Shown here: positions 1-6,247 of the stretch, piece after piece
Layout: each line of letters starts with the position of its first letter
Numbering within the stretch: position 1 is the first letter of the stretch
From: an uncultured Caryophanales bacterium
Lineage (GTDB): Bacteria; Bacillota_I; Bacilli_A; RF39; UBA660
Length of the DNA: 6,546 nt
Reading direction: 5' to 3'
Assembly: GCA_947168625.1 (NCBI GenBank)
Contig: CAMVMQ010000046.1
Coordinates: forward strand, 1 to 6,546
Notes under the pieces: generated by a model
Seen by the model: only the letters and a program-made list of their open reading frames with translations
Databases searched by the model: none
What the model was told of the DNA's origin: nothing
Made by a program: the position numbers and the translations under genes

Positions 1-702
1 CTAAGAAGAATGCTAGAAGATGGCATTAATAAGTTAAGAAAGGATGGAAAATTAAAACCAGGAGATAGAATAGATTTTAATTTATCAAAAAATTTATTGG
101 AGGATATTTTATTTGATAAGGAAAAAGTCACCTTAAATCCATATATATTTTATCAAGAGAAAAGTATTGAGATAAAATATTTAAATTGGACAGGTGACTT
201 TTTATCATATTTAGACTTAAGTGGAATATCTTTTGATAATGTACTATGGGATATTAGATGTGATAAGTATGTTTTTAATCAAAAAGGCAAAAGAAGGAAT
301 TATTATGATGGAGTTAATTCAATAGTAATACATGATACCAATGCTAAAATAGATTTTTTAAGATCATTTGATATTATGTATTTATCACAATTTTATCTAC
401 ATAATTGTAATATAAGTGGTACTGATTTATCAAATAATACTTTGGATTTAGATAAATTATCCGTATCATTTGATAACTGTAATTTAGAGAATACTGGTAT
501 GAATATAATATATACTCCTGCTGGTAAGAAAGATTTAGATATTGATAAACTAATTAAGGAAGAAAAACTAGAGGGATGTTATGTTAATGGTAAGAAGGTT
601 ACAGATGGTAGCTTTGTAGATGAAGAAAAGGATTATAATATTGATTATGATAGAGAAATAAAAGATATAAAAGCAAATATAAGAAGAGTACTTAAAAGAT
701 AG
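1..702 (+). CDS. Hypothetical protein with weak pentapeptide-repeat character, probably 5'-partial
   Basis: I do not recognise this gene. The reading frame is open from base 1 (Leu-Arg-Arg before the first Met at base 10) to the TAG at 700-702. The ATG at 10 has no spaced Shine-Dalgarno sequence, so the true start probably lies upstream of the window. Counted from that Met it gives 230 residues. The protein is hydrophilic with no signal peptide or membrane segment. Residues about 66-82 (YLDLSGISFDNVLW) and 128-162 (NCNISGTDLSNN, SFDNCNLENTG) show an irregular five-residue rhythm of Leu/Ile/Phe alternating with Asn/Asp/Ser/Gly, as in pentapeptide-repeat beta-helices, but the copies are few and imperfect. 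The end (GCYVNGKKV near 189-197, then a charged tail) is probably a separate helix. A terminator follows directly, so it is not co-transcribed with dnaB. Real gene: sure. Fold: a guess. Confidence 0.75.
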   Translation, partial: LRRMLEDGINKLRKDGKLKPGDRIDFNLSKNLLEDILFDKEKVTLNPYIFYQEKSIEIKYLNWTGDFLSYLDLSGISFDNVLWDIRCDKYVFNQKGKRRNYYDGVNSIVIHDTNAKIDFLRSFDIMYLSQFYLHNCNISGTDLSNNTLDLDKLSVSFDNCNLENTGMNIIYTPAGKKDLDIDKLIKEEKLEGCYVNGKKVTDGSFVDEEKDYNIDYDREIKDIKANIRRVLKR

Positions 703-739
703 AAAAAAATTACTAGAATATCTAGTTATTTTTTTCTTT
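703..739 (+). terminator. Intrinsic terminator, probably bidirectional
   Basis: Bases 703-717 pair with 721-735 around a 3-nt loop (ATA at 718-720). ACTAGA (712-717) pairs with TCTAGT (721-726). After one T-T mismatch (711/727), T710 pairs with A728 and an A-run (703-709) pairs with a T-run (729-735). The T-run continues as CTTT. It starts one base after the stop codon of the upstream gene. Because the left arm begins with an A-run, the reverse strand also ends in a T-run, so it could stop transcription from either side. The stem has few G-C pairs, as expected in this base composition. Confidence 0.8.
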
Positions 740-745
740 ATGTAA

Positions 746-774
746 TTGATTTTAGATAAGAAATTTAGTACAAT
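746..774 (+). promoter_or_regulatory. Sigma-A-type promoter for the dnaB-dnaI-orf91-dnaE-gmk string
   Basis: The -35 box TTGATT (746-751) and the -10 box TACAAT (769-774) are separated by exactly 17 nt. Each box is close to the TTGACA / TATAAT consensus. There is no extended -10 TG. The expected transcription start is about A781. The promoter lies directly after the terminator of the upstream gene. The ATG at 775 touches the -10 box and would be upstream of the transcript, which rules it out as the dnaB start if this promoter is the real one. Confidence 0.7.
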
Positions 775-780
775 ATGGTT

Positions 781-792
781 AAGGAATGTGAT
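781..792 (+). promoter_or_regulatory. Ribosome binding site that sets the dnaB start at 796
   Basis: AAGGAATGTGAT at 781-792 resembles the full anti-Shine-Dalgarno complement AAGGAGGTGAT with one extra or altered base. The AAGGA core ends 10 nt before the ATG at 796, equivalent to about 8 nt from a full AAGGAGG. The other in-frame ATG, at 775, has no such site. The leader predicted from the promoter is only about 15 nt, so the site would lie at the very 5' end of the message. Confidence 0.6.
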
Positions 793-795
793 GTC

Positions 796-2082
796 ATGGA
801 AAGATATAGTTTAAGACCTGCGGACTCTTATATTGTTATTAATAAAACGATACTTCATGATGAAGATAGAAAGATACTTACTAATTTATATCTTCCAGTA
901 ATAGGTACTGATGCAATAATGCTATATTTCTCTTTATGGTCAGATTTAGATAATTCATTAATTATCAGTAATGATTATACGCATCAAAAACTATCCAATA
1001 ATCTTAGAATGACAATTAACGAGATAGAAGAAGCAAGATATAAACTAGAGGCTATTGGTTTAATTAAAACTCTAATAAAGAGGGGAAATATTAATAATTA
1101 CATTTATGAATTATATTCTCCCGTAAGTGCTCATGAATTTTTAAGTCATCCAATACTTAATGTTATCTTATATAGTAATATTGGTAAAGGGGAATATGAA
1201 AAATTGATTAAAACTTTTAAATTGCCCAGATTTAATACTAGTAATTATGAAGATATTACAAAGAGATTTAATGATGTGTTTGAAAGTGTAGGAATGACTT
1301 CTTATGATTTATCTCTAGAAGATATTAGAAAATATAATAAACTTAAACTTAATATTAATAGCAATTTTGATTTTAATTTTTTAATTAATTCTATGCCTAA
1401 AAATATTGATGTTAATAAAGTTTTTACCAGAGAAATTGAAGAACTTATTATTAATTTATCTTTTATCTATGATATTGACGCTGTTAAAATGTCAAATATT
1501 ATAAAGGGATGTTTTAATGAAAGGGGAACTATTAATAAAGAAGAACTTAGAAAAAGTGCTAGAAATTATTATCAATTTGATAATGGTGGTATACTTCCTA
1601 CGATAATTGATAATAGTCAGCCGGAATATTTGAGAAAACCACTTGGAGACACTTCGAAGAGAGCTAAAATGATCTATACTTTTGAAACTATATCTCCTAG
1701 AGAATTCTTAATGACTGTGAGTTCTGGTAATGAACCTACGAGAAGGGACTTAAAATTAGTTGAAGATTTACTTATTGATTATAAATTAAAACCAGGTGTC
1801 GTTAATGTTTTATTAGATTATATTTTAAATGTTAATGAAAAAAAACTTACTAGAGGATTAGTAGAAACACTAGCAGGAGAATGGCAAAGACTTGGTATTG
1901 AGACAGTAGAGGAAGCTATGAATATTGCAGAAAAGGAATTTAAAAAGAGAAATAAGAAAAGTACTAAAGTAGTAGAAAAGGATATGAAGACACCTGATTG
2001 GTTTGATAAAGAAATTGCTAAAGATAAAGTTGGTGACGGTGAAGAGAATATGCTTGAAGAACTTTTAAAGGAGTATAAATAA
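796..2082 (+). CDS. dnaB: Replication initiation and membrane attachment protein DnaB (Firmicute type)
   Basis: This is the Firmicute DnaB, not the helicase of that name in E. coli. With DnaD and DnaI it remodels origin or fork DNA and helps load the replicative helicase. The protein has 428 residues, slightly shorter than the roughly 470 of B. subtilis. The N-terminal winged-helix part carries the family pattern of a Leu-rich LYLPVIGTDA stretch followed by LYFSLW (about residues 30-48). The C-terminal DnaB/DnaD domain spans about 296-370, with ISPREFL (299-305), YKLKPGVVNVLLDYIL (329-344) and LVETLAGEW ending at W363. The last matches the family YxxxIxxxW motif but has Leu355 for Tyr and Leu359 for Ile. 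A charged linker leads to PDWFDKE, a motif usual near the end of this family. No membrane segment is seen. An in-frame ATG at 775 would add seven residues but overlaps the promoter -10 box and lacks a ribosome site. Its stop TAA shares one base with the dnaI start. Confidence 0.9.
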   Translation: MERYSLRPADSYIVINKTILHDEDRKILTNLYLPVIGTDAIMLYFSLWSDLDNSLIISNDYTHQKLSNNLRMTINEIEEARYKLEAIGLIKTLIKRGNINNYIYELYSPVSAHEFLSHPILNVILYSNIGKGEYEKLIKTFKLPRFNTSNYEDITKRFNDVFESVGMTSYDLSLEDIRKYNKLKLNINSNFDFNFLINSMPKNIDVNKVFTREIEELIINLSFIYDIDAVKMSNIIKGCFNERGTINKEELRKSARNYYQFDNGGILPTIIDNSQPEYLRKPLGDTSKRAKMIYTFETISPREFLMTVSSGNEPTRRDLKLVEDLLIDYKLKPGVVNVLLDYILNVNEKKLTRGLVETLAGEWQRLGIETVEEAMNIAEKEFKKRNKKSTKVVEKDMKTPDWFDKEIAKDKVGDGEENMLEELLKEYK

Positions 2083-2993
2083 TGAAGGATATTAATGATT
2101 TAATAGATAAAAATAATAGGTTCTCAGATATAGAGTTAGAAAAATATTTTGATGAATCTTTAAATGATGATATGTTTAAAAAGGTAGTAAGTAAATGTAA
2201 ATTACCTAAAAATGAACTTATTAAATATACTTCTAAATTTAAGGATTCTGCCTCTGAACTTAAAAATTGTGCAAATTGTAAGAATATTATGGAATGTAAA
2301 AATAGTGTTACAGGATACGTATATTATCCAAGCATTCTACAAGATAACTTGGTTTTTGAATATGTACCTTGCAAGTATAAGAAGAAATTAGATAAGGATA
2401 ATGCTTATAAAGATAATATTATTTCTTTTGATATGCCAAGAGAGATAATGAATGCCTCTATGAAAGATATTTATACTGACGATAAAAAGAGATTAGAAGC
2501 TATAAAATGGCTTACTACATTTATAAAAAAAGAGGGTACAAGAGAGGAAAAAAAGGGGTTATACTTGACAGGAAACTTTGGATGTGGTAAAACATATGTA
2601 GTGACAGCGGCCTTTAATGAGCTTGCTAAAGGGGGTAAAAAGGTAGCATCAGTCTACTACCCAGAATTTTTAAGAAGGTTGAAAGAAAGCTTTGCAGATG
2701 ACTATAAAGTAATATTTGATAAAGTTAAAAAAGCTGATTTACTTCTTCTTGATGATATCGGGGCAGAAACTGTTACGAACTGGAATCGTGATGAGGTACT
2801 AGGTACAATTCTTCAATATCGTATGCAAGAAAAATTACCAACATTCTTTACTTCTAATTTAACAATAAGTGAATTGGAAAATCATCTAATAGGTAATGAT
2901 AGTGAAGGAAAGGTTAAGGCAAGAAGAATTATTGAAAGAATTAAATACTTAACTGATTATATTGAAATGATTGCAGAAAATAGAAGAAAGTGA
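2082..2993 (+). CDS. dnaI: Primosomal protein DnaI, helicase loader ATPase
   Basis: DnaI is an AAA+ ATPase that binds the replicative helicase and loads it on DNA with DnaB and DnaD. At 303 residues it matches the family (B. subtilis about 311). The N-terminal helicase-binding part has a zinc-site-like set of cysteines: C63, C66, C72 and C97. The AAA+ domain shows Walker A GNFGCGKT (164-171), Walker B LLLLDDIG (220-227), a sensor I segment TFFTSNLT (254-261) and a C-terminal RRIIERIKYL (281-290) with the conserved arginines of the DnaC/DnaI group. The start codon overlaps the dnaB stop (TAATG), with AAAGGAG at 2067-2073, 8 nt upstream, so translation is probably coupled. The stop is TGA. The next gene begins 9 nt later in the same reading frame. 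The AAA+ domain is complete, so this is a full-length loader and not a fragment. Confidence 0.95.
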   Translation: MKDINDLIDKNNRFSDIELEKYFDESLNDDMFKKVVSKCKLPKNELIKYTSKFKDSASELKNCANCKNIMECKNSVTGYVYYPSILQDNLVFEYVPCKYKKKLDKDNAYKDNIISFDMPREIMNASMKDIYTDDKKRLEAIKWLTTFIKKEGTREEKKGLYLTGNFGCGKTYVVTAAFNELAKGGKKVASVYYPEFLRRLKESFADDYKVIFDKVKKADLLLLDDIGAETVTNWNRDEVLGTILQYRMQEKLPTFFTSNLTISELENHLIGNDSEGKVKARRIIERIKYLTDYIEMIAENRRK

Positions 2994-3002
2994 GGAATAA
3001 AA

Positions 3003-3278
3003 ATGGAGAACAAAATAATTAAAGCTAAACTTAATGATGTAAATGGTAATGGTAATGCTTGCATGTATATTGAAGATGATAATATGGATGTAAATATACC
3101 TAATTCTTATGTTTTGGCTAACAAACCACATTCTGGTAAAATGTCAAAAACAAGACAATTTATTACTGGTAATCCCAATGTTGGCCGTGGTTCGAATGGA
3201 TTTGCTTCTGTTATTACACTTGCATCCATTGTGGCTATTGCCGGTGCTATAATTGCATTCTTTTCATTAAGATACTAA
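3003..3278 (+). CDS. Small tail-anchored membrane protein of unknown function in the replication operon
   Basis: I do not recognise this 91-residue protein. It starts at an ATG with GAGGA at 2992-2996, 6 nt upstream and overlapping the dnaI stop, so it is probably translated in step with dnaI. Residues 1-40 are polar and Asn/Asp-rich. Residues 41-62 carry K41, K46, K49, R51, K/R-Thr-Gln and R62, a basic stretch. Residues 67-88 (GFASVITLASIVAI onward, ending GAIIAFFS) form one hydrophobic helix, followed only by Leu-Arg-Tyr. By the positive-inside rule the N-terminus would be cytoplasmic and the short end outside. There is no signal peptide or lipobox. Base composition in 3180-3260 is less AT-rich than its neighbours, as expected from Ala/Gly/Val codons in the helix. 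Its place between dnaI and dnaE suggests a role near the replication machinery at the membrane, but that is inference from location only. Confidence 0.8.
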   Translation: MENKIIKAKLNDVNGNGNACMYIEDDNMDVNIPNSYVLANKPHSGKMSKTRQFITGNPNVGRGSNGFASVITLASIVAIAGAIIAFFSLRY

Positions 3279-3312
3279 TTTTTAATTTATGATTGACAAG
3301 GAGGGATAGCCT

Positions 3313-6237
3313 ATGCTTACTGCTTTAGAAGTTAAATCTAGTTATTCTATTTTAAGTAGTTTAAATAAGATTGATATTTTGACGGATAAAGCTAAGGAGC
3401 TAGGCTATTTTTCTTTAGCTATAACTGACTCCAATAATATGTTTGGTGTCTATGAATTTTATTTATCTTGTAAGAAGAAAGGTATTAAACCGATTATTGG
3501 TATGGAAGTAGAAAGTATTAATACCAGATATATCTTACTTGCTAAGAATAATAATGGTTATAAGAATTTAATTAAAATATCGACGATAGTATCAGAAAGA
3601 GATATTGATATTAATGATTTAAATACATATAAAGAGGATATTATTTTGATTATGCCTAATAGTAGGTTTAATGAAGAAATATTTAATATATTTGATGATA
3701 GTTTTATAGGTTATAGTACTCTAGAAGAGAGAGAAACAATTGATACTACTAAAAGAAAAGTATTTATAAATGATGTCTCTTATATAGATAAAGAAGACTA
3801 TAAATATCTAGATTATTTATATATGATTAGAGATGATAAGAGACTAGGAGAGGTAGAACTAGGTACGCGTATTGGTAAACATTTACTTAGTAAAGAAGAA
3901 TATGAAAGTGTAGTTGATAATGATACTTTACAGAACATGAAATATATAAGTGAAGTTTGTAATGTTACCTTAGATTACAAAGAAGGACTTCTTCCTATCT
4001 ATGATAAAGATATTGATTCTTATGAATACTTAACTAATTTATGTAATAAGGGATTAAATAAAAGGCTTAATGGTAGTGTTACGAAAGAGTATTCCGATAG
4101 GCTTAAGTATGAACTTGATGTTATTAAAAAGATGGGGTTTTGTGATTACTTTTTAGTTGTATGGGATTATGTTAAATATGCTAAATTTAATAATATACTA
4201 GTAGGCCCTGGAAGAGGTAGTGCTGCTGGTAGTTTGGTTAGTTATTCGATAGGTATTACGGATGTTGATCCTATTAAATATGATTTATTATTTGAAAGAT
4301 TTTTAAATCCGGAAAGGGTTACTATGCCCGATATTGATGTTGACTTTGATAGTATAAAAAGAAACGAAGTAATAGATTATGTTACAAATAAATATGGAGA
4401 TAAAAAAGTAGCGGGTATTATTACTTTTAATACTCTTGGTGCTAAACAAGTTATTAGAGATTTAGGAAGAGTCTTTAATATTAGTCAGCCTATTATCGAT
4501 GATATTGCTAAAGGTATTATTACAAAAGATTTAAAAAGCTCTTATGTAAAAGACTCAAGATTTTATAACTTAATTAATTCTAAAGAAGAATACAAGAGAC
4601 TATTTAAGATTGCTTTAAAGTTAGAAGGTCTTCCTAGACATATATCCGTGCATGCTGCGGGTGTTGTTATGAGTAATACGGATATTGATAATGTTATTCC
4701 TTTATATAAAAATCAGTTAGGTATATATACTACAGCTTTTTCGAAAGATTATTTAGAGCCACTTGGACTACTTAAGATGGACTTTTTAGGACTAGATAAT
4801 CTTACTCTTATTAGTAATGTTATAGATGAAATAAAGAAGAATGAGAAGATTAACATTAGTTTTGATAAAATACCAATGAATGATAAGAAGGCAATAGAGG
4901 TCTTTTATAATGTGGATACTGATGGTATATTTCAGTTTGAATCTCCTGGTATGAAGAGATTCTTAGAGAAGTTAAAGGTTAAATCTTTTGATGATATATC
5001 TCTTGCTCTTGCTTTATATAGACCAGGACCAATGGATAATATTGATACTTTTATAAGAAGAAGAGAAGGTAAAGAAAAGATTGATTATATTCATCCTGAT
5101 TTAGAAGAAATACTCTCTCCTACTTATGGTGTTATTGTCTATCAGGAACAGATTATGCAAATTGTTAGAAAGATGGCTGGTTATTCTTTTGGGGAAGCCG
5201 ATGTGCTCCGAAGAGCTATGTCTAAGAAGAAAGAAGAGATATTACTAAAAGAAAAGCCTAAGTTTATAGAGGGGTCAATTAAAAATGGATATCCAGAAGA
5301 GATAGCTATAAAGGTATATGATATGATTCTTAAATTTGCTAATTATGGTTTTAATAAATCACATTCTGTTGCTTATGCTATTATAGCTTATAAGATGGCC
5401 TTTATTAAGGCATACTTCCTAAAATACTTTGTATGTGGACTACTTAGTAATGCTATTGGTAACGAGTATAAAACTAATACTTATTTAAATAGAGCTAGAA
5501 AAGCTGGTATTAAGATTTTAAGTCCATCAGTTAATGATAGTAGAAGTTTATATTATGTCGATGAAAGTGGTAATATAAGATGCCCAATATCCATTATAAG
5601 TAGTGTTGGTACATCGATATCTAATGATATTATTAGAGAAAGAGAAAAAGGATTATTTACAGATTTTTGTGACTTTGTTGTTAGAATGAATAAAAGTGGT
5701 GTTAATAAAAGAGTACTTACTAATTTAATTAATGCTGGTGCTTTTCCTTTTGGTTATAATAAGAGATCTTTAAATGAAAGCTTAGATAGCGTACTTAATT
5801 ATGCAGAAATAGCTAGTGATATGTCTCTTATAGAAATAGAAAAGCCTGTTATTGAAGAATATCCAGAATATGATAAGAATGAACTTATTAATTTAGAACT
5901 TAAGACAATGGGCTTTTATTTAACAGAACATCCTATTAGTAAATATAGAGAAGGTTATATAGTTACTTCAATGAACATTAATAATTATTTTGATAAGAAT
6001 ATTAAACTAGTAGTTATGATTGGTAAGATTAGAGAAACTACGACGAAAAATAATGATGTTATGGCTTTTGTTAAAGGTAATGATGAATATGGAGATATTG
6101 ATTTAACGGTATTTCCTAGTACTTATAAAAGGTTTAATAATATTAAAGAAGGTAATATTATAGAAATACTTGGTAGAGTAGAAAAAAGATATGATAAATA
6201 TCAGGTAATTGTTAATAATATTAAAATACTAGAATAG
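3313..6237 (+). CDS. dnaE: DNA polymerase III alpha subunit, DnaE type, short form
   Basis: This C-family replicative polymerase adds dNTPs to primers. In PolC-bearing Firmicutes it extends RNA primers before hand-off. Order of domains: PHP (1 to about 210), palm with GPGRGSAAGS (298-307), catalytic Asps D340 and D342 in PDIDVDF, HISVHAAG (443-450) and the third Asp D490 in KMDFLGL; fingers with DGIFQFES (537-544), YRPGPM (569-574), YGVIVYQEQIM (605-615), ADVLRRAMSKKK (629-640) and FNKSHSVAYA (680-689); a helix-hairpin-helix near 791-811; and an OB fold (about 895-974) ending the protein. At 974 residues it is short. The PHP region is about 60 residues shorter than in E. coli, and nothing follows the OB fold. 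The PHP metal ligands are changed (E6 and K8 for HxH, S40 for the His of TDH), so PHP-based proofreading is unlikely. There is no inserted exonuclease, so it is not PolC. AAGGAGG at 3298-3304, 8 nt before the ATG, sets the start. Confidence 0.96.
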   Translation: MLTALEVKSSYSILSSLNKIDILTDKAKELGYFSLAITDSNNMFGVYEFYLSCKKKGIKPIIGMEVESINTRYILLAKNNNGYKNLIKISTIVSERDIDINDLNTYKEDIILIMPNSRFNEEIFNIFDDSFIGYSTLEERETIDTTKRKVFINDVSYIDKEDYKYLDYLYMIRDDKRLGEVELGTRIGKHLLSKEEYESVVDNDTLQNMKYISEVCNVTLDYKEGLLPIYDKDIDSYEYLTNLCNKGLNKRLNGSVTKEYSDRLKYELDVIKKMGFCDYFLVVWDYVKYAKFNNILVGPGRGSAAGSLVSYSIGITDVDPIKYDLLFERFLNPERVTMPDIDVDFDSIKRNEVIDYVTNKYGDKKVAGIITFNTLGAKQVIRDLGRVFNISQPIIDDIAKGIITKDLKSSYVKDSRFYNLINSKEEYKRLFKIALKLEGLPRHISVHAAGVVMSNTDIDNVIPLYKNQLGIYTTAFSKDYLEPLGLLKMDFLGLDNLTLISNVIDEIKKNEKINISFDKIPMNDKKAIEVFYNVDTDGIFQFESPGMKRFLEKLKVKSFDDISLALALYRPGPMDNIDTFIRRREGKEKIDYIHPDLEEILSPTYGVIVYQEQIMQIVRKMAGYSFGEADVLRRAMSKKKEEILLKEKPKFIEGSIKNGYPEEIAIKVYDMILKFANYGFNKSHSVAYAIIAYKMAFIKAYFLKYFVCGLLSNAIGNEYKTNTYLNRARKAGIKILSPSVNDSRSLYYVDESGNIRCPISIISSVGTSISNDIIREREKGLFTDFCDFVVRMNKSGVNKRVLTNLINAGAFPFGYNKRSLNESLDSVLNYAEIASDMSLIEIEKPVIEEYPEYDKNELINLELKTMGFYLTEHPISKYREGYIVTSMNINNYFDKNIKLVVMIGKIRETTTKNNDVMAFVKGNDEYGDIDLTVFPSTYKRFNNIKEGNIIEILGRVEKRYDKYQVIVNNIKILE

Positions 6238-6247
6238 GAGAATAATT

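Noticed and set aside
775..795. Upstream ATG of dnaB at 775 (seven extra residues)
   Set aside because: It directly follows the -10 box of a good promoter and has no Shine-Dalgarno sequence; the ATG at 796 has one and gives the usual family N-terminus.
2991..2993. Reading TGA as tryptophan (Mycoplasma-type code)
   Set aside because: All eight tryptophans in the complete genes are TGG, DnaI is full length at this TGA, and the next gene has its own ribosome site. Kept only as a readthrough question.
2949..3131. 60-residue ORF on the minus strand across the dnaI end and the orf91 start
   Set aside because: It is Ile/Phe/Tyr-rich as expected from the reverse complement of AT-rich coding sequence, lies wholly over two supported genes, and shows no ribosome site or recognisable motif.
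3293..3298. Perfect TTGACA just before dnaE, as a possible -35 box for a separate dnaE promoter
   Set aside because: No TATAAT-like -10 is present 16-18 nt downstream, and the hexamer overlaps the strong Shine-Dalgarno of dnaE.
3279..3312. Possible terminator or regulatory hairpin between orf91 and dnaE
   Set aside because: The 34-nt gap is AT-rich but shows no inverted repeat followed by a T-run; it holds only the dnaE ribosome site.
3313..6237. PolC instead of DnaE
   Set aside because: The PHP domain has no inserted DEDD exonuclease, the OB fold is C-terminal as in DnaE rather than N-terminal, and length and motif order fit DnaE.
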